Positions 1-9,299 of a DNA stretch of 64,000 nucleotides are shown piece after piece. The stretch spans positions 111,070 through 175,069 of the forward strand of contig NZ_OZ060395.1 of NCBI RefSeq assembly GCF_964059125.1, in the 5' to 3' direction. The stretch is from Buchnera aphidicola (Eriosoma lanigerum). GTDB lineage: Bacteria; Pseudomonadota; Gammaproteobacteria; Enterobacterales; Enterobacteriaceae. How positions within the stretch are numbered: the stretch's first letter is position 1; each line of letters starts with the position of its first letter. A program made the position numbers and the translations under genes. The notes under the pieces are model-generated. The model was given only the letters and a program-made list of their open reading frames with translations, was not told the DNA's origin and made no database searches.

Positions 1-1242
1 AATGAGATGTATAGTATCCTAATGCTGTAATAAAATGATTATTGTAATATATCATTGGAATTCTTTTTCTTTCCCAAGGTGGAATTCTCATTTTTTGCCA
101 TATTTTTTTTATTTCAATGAATTTATGATTTTGGTTAATACATTTTTTATCTGCTTGGAAACGGATATTAACTATTTCGTTAGAATGAGGAATAGGCAAA
201 TTATTTCCATAAAGATTTGATTGAATGATTCCTAATTGATTAGGTAAAATTAATGGTTTATTATAATTTTTCCAAAATATAATTAGATTATTTATTTTTT
301 TCATTATAGGAAGAATATAAATAAATGTTTTATAACGAATAATTTCAAATTTATGAAACTGTAATTTTGGATTAATAGAGTTTGGCATTAAAATCAGTTC
401 ATTATATATCATATTAATTTTATGATAAGAAGGCATTTCTTGATGATGAAATTTAATCCAGTGTCGTAAAATTAAATTTCTCATTGTTTCATTATATCTA
501 TTAATATCAATAATATTTAATGAACCATTAGAACACAAATATTTGTTGAATATTTTATATGTAAATTGATTGAGTATAATATTTTCTTCATTAATTAATT
601 TAATACTTCGCATAGAATTTTTTATAAAAAATGGCCATTTTTTTTCTATTTTTGGAAGAATCTGATGTCTTATAAAATTTCTGTCAAATTTTATATTTTG
701 ATTAGATGAATCAGATAACCAACTTAATTTTTGATTTATTGCCCAATTTTTTATTTCTTGTTTAGTAACGTATAATAATGGTCTACAATGTATATTAGCT
801 CCAATTTTCTTTATATAAGGCATAGAACTTAATCCAGTTGGTCCACTTCCTCTTTTTAATGCTAATAAGAACGTTTCTAATTGATCATTTAAGTGATGTG
901 CTGTTAGTAAAATTTCTGATTTTAATAAATTTTTTTGAATAGCTTTATAACGTTCTATTCTAAAGTAAGCTTCTATTCCATAAACATTTTTTTTATAATT
1001 AGGGATAGATTGAATAATGCATTCTACGTCATATTTTTCACAAATATTTTTACAAAAAATACTCCATTGATTGGAATTTTTATCATAATTATGATTAATA
1101 TGAATAGCTCGAAATTTTATAGTATGATTTTTTTTTTTAAATGAATAAATTGATGTAATAATACAGTAGAATCTATTCCTCCACTATATGCTATCATAAA
1201 ACTATAATTATTATGAAATTGATTGATAAAATCATTAATCAA
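1..1242 (-). CDS. tilS: tRNA(Ile)-lysidine synthase, cut by window edge and split by an 11-A run
   Basis: Converts the wobble C of tRNA-Ile(CAU) to lysidine so that ATA codons are read as Ile. Reading the minus strand from a TTG at 1242 (GGAG lies 8 bases upstream) gives the PP-loop motif SGGIDST about 20 residues in. At an A run on the coding strand (1138 down to 1128, 11 As) the frame breaks and a stop follows at 1119-1117, giving a 39-residue peptide. One base over, the frame is open from there to base 1 with clear TilS motifs: RAIHINHN, AHHLNDQLETFLLALKRGSG, SNQN..DRNFIR and a C-terminal KKIWQKM..PPWERK. A 12-A run would restore the frame with the E. coli spacing. The C-terminus lies beyond the window. 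Slippage rescue is inferred; a dead gene or a sequencing error is the alternative. Identity is firm. Confidence 0.9.
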
Positions 1243-1349
1243 AATTATATCTCCATAAATGTTTGTATACTATATTTATATTTTTATGCATTATGCAATA
1301 AGGTTGTTGTTTTTAAATAGAATTTAATTAATTTATTGTAATATATTTG

Positions 1350-1423
1350 TACGTTCGAGTGGATTTGAACCACTGACCCCCACCTTGTCATGGTGGTACT
1401 CTAACCTTCTGAGCTACGAACGT
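1350..1423 (-). tRNA. tRNA-Val (anticodon GAC)
   Basis: On the minus strand a complete cloverleaf folds: a perfect 7-bp acceptor stem (ACGTTCG/CGAACGT), D stem GCTC/GAGT, anticodon stem CCACC/GGTGG with loop ATGACAA, and T stem AGTGG/CCACT with loop TTCAAAT. Anticodon GAC reads GTT and GTC valine codons. It closely resembles E. coli valV/valW tRNA. The discriminator is A; the next bases are CAA, so the CCA end is not encoded and must be added by the nucleotidyltransferase. It lies just upstream of tilS on the same strand. Confidence 0.95.
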
Positions 1424-1739
1424 ATAAAATTTTTATTTAATTGTTAATCATATTATAATAATATATAAATTTCAAATTATATTAATTGTTTATTTATGGT
1501 AATTAATAAATACATATTAGTTGTTAATAATTAACATAAACATGTTGATGTTAATCATATATGTATGATATACATTGATATACATATTAGATTTTTAAAA
1601 AATTTATATAAAATCAATAATTATATTGATCATATTCAATTAAGATATATATAAAATTATTTTAATATATATTTATAATTTTAATATATTTTATTAATAA
1701 TTAGATCTTATAATTAACTATGTATGATAGGAAAATCAA
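1424..1739. other. Intergenic spacer between tRNA-Val and ribC
   Basis: About 316 bases, nearly all A and T, between the divergent tRNA-Val/tilS pair and ribC. It must carry promoters for both directions, but -10-like boxes are everywhere in such DNA and I cannot single one out. No ORF remnant or hairpin containing GC was seen. Confidence 0.5.
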
Positions 1740-2360
1740 TTGTTTACAGGAATTATAGATGGAATTGCTAAAATCATTTCAATTAAAAATAAAAATAATT
1801 ATTTAACATATACCATTCAAGTACCAAAACATTTATTAGTTAATTTAGTTATTGGAGCTTCTATATCTAATAATGGATGTTGTTTAAGTGTAACATCTAT
1901 TTTTAAGGATTTGATTAGTTTTGATATTATATCAGAAACGTTACGATGTACTAATTTAGGTATGTTAAAATTAGGTGACTATATTAATATTGAGAGATCA
2001 AAAAAATTTTCTGATGAAATTGGAGGTCATATACTTTCAGGACATATTTCCACTGTTTCTAAATGTATAAAAATTATAAAATTTAGTGGTAATAGTCAGT
2101 TGATGTATTATCAATTATGTGATAATTTTTTCATGAAATATATTTTTTATAAAGGTTTTATTAGTATTAATGGTATTAGTTTAACTATAACAGAAGTAAG
2201 TGAAGATTATTTTAGTGTTCATTTAATACCTGATACAATGTTAAAAACCAATATGAAAAATGTTACAAATGGTGATGTAGTGAATATTGAAATTGATTAT
2301 TTTACTCAAGTTATTGTTGATACTACAGAAAAATTTATTAATTTATGTAAATTAAATTAA
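1740..2360 (+). CDS. ribC: Riboflavin synthase, alpha subunit
   Basis: Last step of riboflavin synthesis: dismutation of two 6,7-dimethyl-8-ribityllumazines. The protein has 206 residues (E. coli 213) and shows the two tandem lumazine-binding barrels. The first carries MFTGII at the N-terminus and NGCCLSVT near residue 45; the second carries KFSDEIGGHILSGH near 90 and GISLTITE near 145, ending in VNIEIDYFTQ. The start is TTG, fixed because MFTGI is the invariant family N-terminus; AGGA lies just upstream. Also called ribE in other bacteria. It stands alone. Retention suggests that the symbiont makes riboflavin. Confidence 0.97.
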   Translation: MFTGIIDGIAKIISIKNKNNYLTYTIQVPKHLLVNLVIGASISNNGCCLSVTSIFKDLISFDIISETLRCTNLGMLKLGDYINIERSKKFSDEIGGHILSGHISTVSKCIKIIKFSGNSQLMYYQLCDNFFMKYIFYKGFISINGISLTITEVSEDYFSVHLIPDTMLKTNMKNVTNGDVVNIEIDYFTQVIVDTTEKFINLCKLN

Positions 2361-2554
2361 TTCAGTATATATAAATTTTATAATACTTATTTTTATAATT
2401 TTTATAATCATGATGATAATATTATATATTCAGTTATATATATAATATGTTTTTACAGTGTGATTTCAGTAGATAATATGATTATTTATATAAAGTTAAA
2501 TATTTTTTACATACTTGTAAATCACTTTTTTATAAAAAATATTTTATGATGATA

Positions 2555-2770
2555 ATGACAGCAAAAGATTATTTATTAATGTTTCGTAAGGTAAATACAC
2601 TGAATAGCCTTGAAAAATTGTTTGATCGATTAAATTATTCATTAACTAATAATAATGATTTAATCAATATGTATAGGGCTGCTGATCATAGAAGAGCAGA
2701 AATTACAGCTGGAGGAAAACTATTTGATTTAGGTTGTATACCAAAATCATTATGGCATTATGTATTGTAA
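2555..2770 (+). CDS. cnu: Cnu/YdgT, Hha-family H-NS partner
   Basis: A small Hha/YmoA-family protein that binds H-NS (and in E. coli an oriC site) to modulate nucleoid-associated repression. From the ATG at 2555 it is 71 residues, the same length as E. coli Cnu. It carries the family core [13 protein letters not shown] near residues 40-52 and ends PKSLWHYVL. ATGs at 2546 and 2549 are in frame, but 2555 aligns with the E. coli start (MTVQDYLL against MTAKDYLL). In E. coli the order is ydgT-ydgK-rsxA; here ydgK is gone and cnu still precedes rsxA, which supports Cnu over Hha itself. A retained transcription modifier is notable in a genome with so few regulators. Confidence 0.9.
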   Translation: MTAKDYLLMFRKVNTLNSLEKLFDRLNYSLTNNNDLINMYRAADHRRAEITAGGKLFDLGCIPKSLWHYVL

Positions 2771-3043
2771 CACTAACTATAATACTTACAGAAAATTATT
2801 TTGTTTATTTTAAATTATTTATATATATTTATATATAAGTACTTTAATTTTGTATTTATTACTGATAAATGCATTTTTCATTATTTTTTTATTGTATATT
2901 TAGTATATATATTAGTCTGTTAAACAATATTTTGTAATTATTTAATAAATATGTTTAACAATAATAGTATTTATTTTCAAATATTTAGTATGAATAAATA
3001 TAAATATTTATTTATTTATATATATAGAAAGCGTGATTTAATT

Positions 3044-3628
3044 ATGTCAAAATATTTTTATTTATTTATTATGAATATTTTAGTTGAAAATTTCATTTTA
3101 GTACAGTTTTTAGGAATATGTCCATTGATGGGAATATCAAATCAAGTATATACTGCAGTTGGTATGAGTATAACTACTACTACTGTAATTATGATTACTT
3201 CTATCTTATCTTGGATTATAAATTATTTTATTTTAGTTCCATATCAATTATTTTTTTTACGAACTATGGTATACATATTAATTATTTCTATAAGTGTACA
3301 ATCTATAGAAATAATTTTAAAAAAAAAAAGTCCAAGATTATATCAATTATTAGGTATTTTTTTACCATTAATTACAACGAATTGCTCAGTATTAGCTGTT
3401 CCTTTATTTAATGTGCATTTACGTTATAATTTATTTCAATCAGCATGTTATGCATTAAGTTCTTCTATTGGATTTTCTATTGTAATTATAATTTTTTCTA
3501 GTATACGTGAACGTTTGTTATGTTCTAATAACATTCCTATTATTTTTAAAGGTGTGCCAATTGCATTAATTACAGCTAGTTTAATGTCTATTAGTTTTAT
3601 GGGTTTTGATGGTTTAGTGAGAAATTAG
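3044..3628 (+). CDS. rsxA: RsxA (RnfA) membrane subunit of electron-transport complex
   Basis: Integral membrane subunit of the Rsx/Rnf complex, which moves electrons between NADH and a low-potential acceptor and couples to ion movement; in E. coli it helps re-reduce SoxR. An ORF opens at 2951, but the ATG at 3044 (MSKYFYLF) matches the E. coli start and gives 194 residues against 193. Conserved blocks: ENFILVQFLGICPLMG near 15-30, GIFLPLITTNCSVL near 105 and IRERL. Six membrane segments are expected. The reading frame holds an 11-A run (3319-3329), the same length that breaks tilS, but here it is in frame. First gene of rsxABCDGE. Confidence 0.96.
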   Translation: MSKYFYLFIMNILVENFILVQFLGICPLMGISNQVYTAVGMSITTTTVIMITSILSWIINYFILVPYQLFFLRTMVYILIISISVQSIEIILKKKSPRLYQLLGIFLPLITTNCSVLAVPLFNVHLRYNLFQSACYALSSSIGFSIVIIIFSSIRERLLCSNNIPIIFKGVPIALITASLMSISFMGFDGLVRN

Positions 3629-3630
3629 TT

Positions 3631-4143
3631 ATGTTAATTTTAAAAACTGTATTTTTTTTCGGATGTTTAACTTTTTTTTTATCACTGATATTAATTTATA
3701 TTTCTGAAAAATATGTTATATATAGTAATATACTTATAGATTCTATTGATAATTTATTACCACAAAGTCAATGTGGACAATGTCAGTATGTCAGTTGTTA
3801 TTCATATGCTAAAGCAATTATTTTAAATGGAGAAAAAATTAACAAATGTATTCCAGGTGGCATGAGTATTATAAAAAATATATCTAATTTTTTAAATGTT
3901 GATGTAGTTAAAGATCAACATTTTGAAGATAATAATATTATAATTGATTATCGTATTATTGCCTGGATTAATGAAGATCATTGTGTTGGTTGTAATAAAT
4001 GTATTCATGTTTGTCCAGTTGATTCTATTATTGGATCTAAAAATTTAACTCATACAATTATAAGTGATTTTTGTACAGGATGTAAATTATGTATTGAAGT
4101 TTGTCCAACTGATTGTATTAAATTACGAAAGGTAGAAATTTAG
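3631..4143 (+). CDS. rsxB: RsxB (RnfB) iron-sulfur subunit
   Basis: Iron-sulfur electron carrier of the Rsx complex. It has 170 residues (E. coli 192). An N-terminal membrane anchor (about 1-25) is followed by a 4Fe-4S domain with C-x2-C-x4-C (CGQCQYVSC, about 48-56) and a fourth Cys in KCIPGG. Two ferredoxin motifs follow near the C-terminus, CVGCNKCIHVCP and CTGCKLCIEVCP. It starts 2 bases after rsxA, so the two are translationally coupled. It stops soon after the last cluster and lacks the longer E. coli tail. Confidence 0.96.
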   Translation: MLILKTVFFFGCLTFFLSLILIYISEKYVIYSNILIDSIDNLLPQSQCGQCQYVSCYSYAKAIILNGEKINKCIPGGMSIIKNISNFLNVDVVKDQHFEDNNIIIDYRIIAWINEDHCVGCNKCIHVCPVDSIIGSKNLTHTIISDFCTGCKLCIEVCPTDCIKLRKVEI

Positions 4144-4171
4144 TAATTTGTACTAGATTGAGAATAAAATA

Positions 4172-5812
4172 TTGAAAGTACGTTCATTTTTATATAAATT
4201 GAAATATAAAATAATTTATTATATTAATAAATTGAAAAAAGAAAATATATTCTTTGGAGGTTTACGGGTTGCTTCACATAAGCCTATTAATCATTTTTTC
4301 TTACTAAAATCTATTCCTATACCTTCAATAGTATATATTCCTATTAAAAATTATCTAATTAGAAAACAAAGATTATTAGTTTCTTTAGGAGATAAAGTAT
4401 CTACAGGAGAACCGTTAACTGTTGGAGATATAAATAATGTTGTAGTACATTCTCCTATTTCTGGAATTATTACTAATATTAATATCAATGATGAAGAATT
4501 GTATTTTGATAATAAAGAAACTATTATTACTATACAATCTAATGGTAAACAGAATTATTTTTTTACTGTTGAAGAATGTAATTATAAATTATTAAAAAAA
4601 AGTGAAATATTACGTAAAATTTATCAATTTGGTATTGTTGGTTTAGGAGGAGGGGGATTTTCTAGTGCTTCTAAATTACAAATGTTTATTCCATTAAAAT
4701 ATAATACATTAATTGTTAATGCTGCTGAATGTGAACCATATATTGTTGCAGATGAATGTTTAATACATAATTATATTGACGAAATTTTAAAAGGATGTGA
4801 AATATTAGTATGGACTTTAGGTATAAAAATTGTATTGATTGCTATTGAAAATAGTAAGTTAAAAACAATTGAAATTATTCAAAGAGCATTACTGCATTAT
4901 CCTGATTTTCAATTGCGTGTTATTCCATCAATATATCCATCAGGAAGTGGAAAACAATTAATTCAAACTTTATTTGATGAAGAATTACCATTTGGTATGC
5001 ATGCTTCTTCAATGGGAATTCTTATACATAATGTTGGTACATTATTTGCAATAAAAAGAGCTATTATCAATAATATTCCTTTAATTGAAAGAATTGTAAC
5101 TATAGCTGGTAATAATGTATTTAATACTGAAAATTATTGGATAAGAATTGGTACTCCTATTAGTTATTTATTAAAATATATATTAATTAAATCTATAAAA
5201 AATAATCAAATATTTTTGGGTGGTCCTTTTACTGGAAAACCATTTATTCAAAATTTTTCTGTAATATTAAAAACTGTAAATTGTATTTTGTTGATGAATA
5301 ATAATAAAATTTTAAAATCATTGCATCAACAAAGAGAATGCATTCGTTGTTCTGCTTGTTCTAATGTATGTCCAATGAGATTATTACCACAGCAATTATA
5401 TTGGTATAGTAGAGTACTTGATCATAGTAAAACACAATTTTATAATATTATGGATTGTATTGAATGTGGGGCATGTGAACAAGTATGTCCTAGTAAAATA
5501 AATTTAGTTCATTATTATAAAAAAGAAAAAAAAATTGTTATTGGTATAAATCGAGAAAAAAATAGAATTGAAGATTCGAAAATTAGATTTCAGAATCGTT
5601 TAAAAAGAATAAATGTGGAATATGATGATGATCAATCATATAATAATTTTCTTTTTAATCAATTTAAAGAAGTAAACTTTAATAATACTATTATACAAAA
5701 AAATATGTCTAATCTAGATAAGATTAAATCTAATTTAAACACTATAACTAAAGATATGAGACGTAATATTATAAAGAATGCCATTCTAAAATTGAAAAAG
5801 GAAACTAAATAA
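4172..5812 (+). CDS. rsxC: RsxC (RnfC) NADH-binding, FMN and iron-sulfur subunit
   Basis: Peripheral NADH-oxidising subunit of the Rsx complex. It has 546 residues against 740 in E. coli; the difference is the missing Ala/Lys-rich C-terminal repeat region, with all functional domains present. Visible: glycine-rich FMN/NADH loop GIVGLGGGGF (about 152-161), NAAECEPYI, and two 4Fe-4S motifs, CIRCSACSNVCP and CIECGACEQVCP (about 390-440). The start is TTG at 4172 with TGAGA 8 bases upstream. The preceding codon is ATA, and ATA-TTG-AAA lines up with the E. coli Met-Leu-Lys start, so the original ATG may have decayed to ATA. TTGs at 4199 and 4232 are alternatives. Confidence 0.93.
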   Translation: MKVRSFLYKLKYKIIYYINKLKKENIFFGGLRVASHKPINHFFLLKSIPIPSIVYIPIKNYLIRKQRLLVSLGDKVSTGEPLTVGDINNVVVHSPISGIITNININDEELYFDNKETIITIQSNGKQNYFFTVEECNYKLLKKSEILRKIYQFGIVGLGGGGFSSASKLQMFIPLKYNTLIVNAAECEPYIVADECLIHNYIDEILKGCEILVWTLGIKIVLIAIENSKLKTIEIIQRALLHYPDFQLRVIPSIYPSGSGKQLIQTLFDEELPFGMHASSMGILIHNVGTLFAIKRAIINNIPLIERIVTIAGNNVFNTENYWIRIGTPISYLLKYILIKSIKNNQIFLGGPFTGKPFIQNFSVILKTVNCILLMNNNKILKSLHQQRECIRCSACSNVCPMRLLPQQLYWYSRVLDHSKTQFYNIMDCIECGACEQVCPSKINLVHYYKKEKKIVIGINREKNRIEDSKIRFQNRLKRINVEYDDDQSYNNFLFNQFKEVNFNNTIIQKNMSNLDKIKSNLNTITKDMRRNIIKNAILKLKKETK

Positions 5813-5941
5813 TTTTATTTGAGTATATGTGTAATTTTTTGTAAAATATAATTTATCATATATATATAAATACTGTAATAGAAATATGATATATAGTAAT
5901 TTATATTAAAATTAATTGTTTTTGTTTACAAGATATATTAA

Positions 5942-6961
5942 ATGTATAAGTATAATACTACAGAAAACATTATGAAGTTAGTAATTTTATCACTGATACC
6001 TGGTGTTTTTGTTCAAACTTATTATTTTGGATATGCTACTGTAATACAAATTGTAATTTCAGTAATCGTAGGGCTATGTACTGAATGTTTATTTTTATGT
6101 ATTTCTCGTCGACCTGTATTATTTTTTATCGGTGATTATTCAGCAATTTTATCAGCTATTTTATTTTCATTATGTTTGCCTATTTTAGTTCCATGGTGGA
6201 TTAATGTAATTGGTTCAATTTGCATGATAATATTAGGTAAACAGTTATATGGTGGATTGGGACAAAATATATTTAATCCAGCTATGACAGGATATGCTAT
6301 AATATTAGTTTCTTTTCCTACTATGATGACAAATTGGAATTGTTTAGAGTTATGTATTAAACACTGTTTTAATTTTTTTGATGTTTTAGATTTAATTTTT
6401 TCTAATAAACCATTTTTTAATAATCTTATTGTAGATTTAAACAATATTTCTGTAACTCAAGCTACACCTTTAAATGATTTTAAATTAAATCAACATTTAT
6501 CTTTGGGTACATCAGATATTTCTTTAGAAAACATTCAAAGTAAATATATTTTTTCTGTTTTCTTTTGGATTAATTTTTGGTTTTTATTTGGTGGAATAAT
6601 TTTGTTATTATATAAAATTATTTGTTGGAGAATATCAGTTAGTTTTTTAGTATCTTTATTCATATTATCTTTATTAGGTTCGTTATATTATCCTAATTTA
6701 ATTTTATCTCCTAAAATAAATTTATTTTCTGGTGCTACAATGTTAGGAAGTTTTTTTGTTTTAACTGATCCTGTAACATCTCCTTCTACTAATTTTGGAA
6801 AAATTATATTTGGTTGTTTAATTGGATTTATGGTATGGATTATACGTAGTTTTGGAAATTATCCTGATTCTATTGCTTTTTCGGTATTATTAGGAAATTC
6901 TTTAGTTCCATTAATAGATTTATTAACTAAATCTAGAATATATGGATATAAAAAAAGATAA
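5942..6961 (+). CDS. rsxD: RsxD (RnfD) membrane flavoprotein subunit
   Basis: Membrane subunit with covalently bound FMN; 339 residues (E. coli 352). Conserved blocks: KQLYGGLGQNIFNPAMTGY (about 99-117), the flavin-attachment segment SGATMLGSFFVLTDPVT (about 260-276, FMN on the Thr of SGAT by family knowledge), and IRSFGNYPDSIAF. Many hydrophobic helices. A 129-base spacer separates it from rsxC, unusually long for this operon, and shows no ORF. Confidence 0.96.
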   Translation: MYKYNTTENIMKLVILSLIPGVFVQTYYFGYATVIQIVISVIVGLCTECLFLCISRRPVLFFIGDYSAILSAILFSLCLPILVPWWINVIGSICMIILGKQLYGGLGQNIFNPAMTGYAIILVSFPTMMTNWNCLELCIKHCFNFFDVLDLIFSNKPFFNNLIVDLNNISVTQATPLNDFKLNQHLSLGTSDISLENIQSKYIFSVFFWINFWFLFGGIILLLYKIICWRISVSFLVSLFILSLLGSLYYPNLILSPKINLFSGATMLGSFFVLTDPVTSPSTNFGKIIFGCLIGFMVWIIRSFGNYPDSIAFSVLLGNSLVPLIDLLTKSRIYGYKKR

Positions 6962-6969
6962 AGTCATAT

Positions 6970-7617
6970 ATGTTTATTAATAATTTTAAAAATTCTATTA
7001 TATTAGTTATGTTTGCTATTTTTTTTTCAGGATTTACAGCAGTAGTATATAAATTAACGAATAATATTATTATGCAACAAGATCGAATTCATATCATTAA
7101 ATTGTTAAATGAAATAGTAGATTGTACTGGTAGTAATTGTTGTATAATTCAAGATAATTATCATATTCAAAATAAAATTTTAGGAGATAAAGATTTACAT
7201 AGGTTTTGGTTGGTTAAAAAAAAGCATTCTATATATGCTTTTATTATTGAAACTACTGCACCTGATGGATATTCAGGTGATATTAAAATGTTAGTAGCTT
7301 CTGATTTACATGGTAACATTATTGGGGTAAGAATTATTAAACACAATGAAACTCCAGGTTTAGGTGATAAGATAGATATTCATATTTCTAATTGGATTAC
7401 TTATTTTTCTGGAATGAATGTATTACCATCAATTAATTATGTTTTTTCAATTAAAAAAGATGGTGGAATAATTAATCAATTTACTGGAGCTACGATTACT
7501 CCTAGAGCTGTTACTAATGCTATAAGAAATACAGTAGTTTTTATTGTACATTCTTTATCTTCACATACTTTAATGGATATAAAAGGTAATATTATTTATG
7601 TGGATAAAAAAAATTAA
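6970..7617 (+). CDS. rsxG: RsxG (RnfG) FMN-binding subunit
   Basis: FMN-binding subunit on the periplasmic side, with one N-terminal membrane helix (about 8-30). It has 215 residues (E. coli 206). The covalent flavin site is TGATITPRAV (about 174-183), with the FMN on the Thr that follows GAT-I by family knowledge. PDGYSGDIKMLVA and NHETPGLGDKI-like blocks (here HNETPGLGDKI) are typical. It starts 8 bases after rsxD, and its last 20 bases overlap rsxE. Confidence 0.96.
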   Translation: MFINNFKNSIILVMFAIFFSGFTAVVYKLTNNIIMQQDRIHIIKLLNEIVDCTGSNCCIIQDNYHIQNKILGDKDLHRFWLVKKKHSIYAFIIETTAPDGYSGDIKMLVASDLHGNIIGVRIIKHNETPGLGDKIDIHISNWITYFSGMNVLPSINYVFSIKKDGGIINQFTGATITPRAVTNAIRNTVVFIVHSLSSHTLMDIKGNIIYVDKKN

Positions 7618-8242
7618 ACAAATATGTATTAATGGTTTATGGAAAAGAAATTCTACTTGTGTACAATTACTTGGTTTATGTCCTGTATTAGCAATAACTA
7701 CTAATTTTGTTAATGCTGTTGGTTTAGGAATATCTACAACAATAATATTAATTTGTACTAATAGTATGATTTCTTTAATAAGAAAATTTATACCACATAT
7801 GATACGTATTCCTATATATATTATAGTGATTTCTTCATTTGTATCTATGATAGACATGTTCATTCATGCTTTTTTATGTGATTTATATTCTTCTTTAGGA
7901 GTATTTATTCCTTTAATTGTTACTAATTGTATTGTTTTAGGTCAAGCTGAAATGGTGGCTTCTAGAAACAAAATATTTTATAGTTTAATGGATGGTTTAT
8001 TTACTGGAATAGGATTAACTATTTCTATGATTGTTTTAGGAAGTATTAGAGAAATAATTGGTCATGGAACAATATTTTATGGTATTTTTCATTTATTTAA
8101 ATTTATGAGTCCAAATGATTATATAAAAATTATAGATGTTGATTATACAATGCTAGTAGCTTGTTTTCCTGCTGGTGCTTTTATTATATTAGCATTAATT
8201 TTAGCATTAAAGTCTACAATTGATCGTATGATTGTATCGTAA
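7598..8242 (+). CDS. rsxE: RsxE (RnfE) membrane subunit
   Basis: Last membrane subunit of the Rsx complex and paralogue of RsxA. It has 214 residues (E. coli 231). Conserved: NSTCVQLLGLCPVLA near 18, LGVFIPLIVTNCIVLG near 95 and VLGSIREIIGHGT near 145. The ATG at 7598 lies inside rsxG and matches the family start, giving a 20-base overlap. The charged E. coli C-terminal tail is absent. Confidence 0.96.
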   Translation: MWIKKIKQICINGLWKRNSTCVQLLGLCPVLAITTNFVNAVGLGISTTIILICTNSMISLIRKFIPHMIRIPIYIIVISSFVSMIDMFIHAFLCDLYSSLGVFIPLIVTNCIVLGQAEMVASRNKIFYSLMDGLFTGIGLTISMIVLGSIREIIGHGTIFYGIFHLFKFMSPNDYIKIIDVDYTMLVACFPAGAFIILALILALKSTIDRMIVS

Positions 8243-8300
8243 TTATAAATAAGATTATATATGAATTATCAATATTCCTTCAATTTTAATAAGTATTAAT

Positions 8301-8939
8301 ATGAATAGTGATAAAAGAAATGAAATTTTGAATTGTTTTTATAAATATATGCCGAATGTGAAAACTGAATTAAAATTTTCTTCTTCTTTTGAATTGTTAA
8401 TAGCTGTAATTTTATCTGCTCGATCTACTGATAAAAGTGTAAATAAAATTACTAGTAGATTATTTCAGATAGCTAATACTCCAAATGATATTTTAAAGTT
8501 AGGTATAAAAAAATTAAAATTTTATATTAAACATGTTGGTTTATATAATATTAAAGCAAAACATATTATAGATATGTGTAGTATTTTAATTAATAATTAT
8601 GATGGTGAAATTCCTGTTGATAGGAAAAATTTAGAATTTTTACCTGGAGTTGGTAGAAAGACTGCAAATGTTATATTAAATACTTTATTTGGTAAAGATG
8701 TAATAGCAGTAGACACTCATGTATTTCGAGTCTGCAATAGAACTAAATTTGCTACAGGTAATACAGTTATAGCTGTAGAAAAAAAATTAGATCGTTATGT
8801 TTTAGATCCATATAAGTTATATTTTCATAATTGGTTTGTATTACATGGACGTTATATATGTACGGCAAAAAAAATAAAATGTAATATTTGTTTTATTAGA
8901 TATTTATGCGAATTTAACAAGAAAATATTTTATGAATAA
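8301..8939 (+). CDS. nth: Endonuclease III
   Basis: DNA glycosylase/AP lyase that removes oxidised pyrimidines. It has 212 residues (E. coli 211). The HhH-GPD core is LPGVGRKTANV (about 113-123, with the catalytic Lys) followed by VDTHVFRV with the catalytic Asp. The 4Fe-4S cluster ligands are C-x6-C-x2-C-x5-C at the C-terminus (about 187-203). It sits 58 bases after rsxE, as in E. coli, and is probably co-transcribed. All catalytic residues are present, so it should be active. Confidence 0.97.
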   Translation: MNSDKRNEILNCFYKYMPNVKTELKFSSSFELLIAVILSARSTDKSVNKITSRLFQIANTPNDILKLGIKKLKFYIKHVGLYNIKAKHIIDMCSILINNYDGEIPVDRKNLEFLPGVGRKTANVILNTLFGKDVIAVDTHVFRVCNRTKFATGNTVIAVEKKLDRYVLDPYKLYFHNWFVLHGRYICTAKKIKCNICFIRYLCEFNKKIFYE

Positions 8940-9299
8940 TTTTTTAGATATAGTAATATTTTATGATTTAATATTAATTTTAATTAAGTAATATTATTCA
9001 TGATAAATCAAAAATTAATTTATTTTTTATGCTAATATGTTTTATATTTTTCAGAAATTATATATTTTTGCAATTTTAATTTTTATTTTAACAAATATTA
9101 AAATATATAATAATATAGTGATATGTAAGTATGTTATTCTATAAAAATATAAAAATTTTTTTAGTTTTTAACTATATTTTAATATGTATATTAATATTCT
9201 TTTAATTATTTTAAATTATTTTTATTAATATATTATTTTTAAGTATTTGATAGTATTTGTTAATTAATATGATTTCTCACGTATTTTGTAGGTAAAAAT
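8940..9299. other. Intergenic spacer nth-tyrS, no gene seen
   Basis: 360 bases of A/T-rich DNA with no ORF, tRNA or GC-containing hairpin. The E. coli genes between nth and tyrS (such as pdxY and gst) have left no recognisable remnant. The tyrS promoter presumably lies here but cannot be pinned down. Confidence 0.5.

Noticed and set aside
1..1242. Several small plus-strand ORFs (35-220 and 935-1144)
   Set aside because: They lie antisense to the clearly conserved tilS reading frame and have no recognisable product.
3118..3411. Plus-strand 97-codon ORF overlapping rsxA in another frame
   Set aside because: Low-complexity Tyr/Ile/Asn sequence with no family; rsxA explains the region.
6136..6444. 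Minus-strand ORF of 102 codons inside rsxD
   Set aside because: Antisense to a conserved membrane protein; its sequence is a shadow of rsxD codons. The same applies to ORFs opposite rsxE, aroH, nuoF, dnaJ, dnaK and nuoH.
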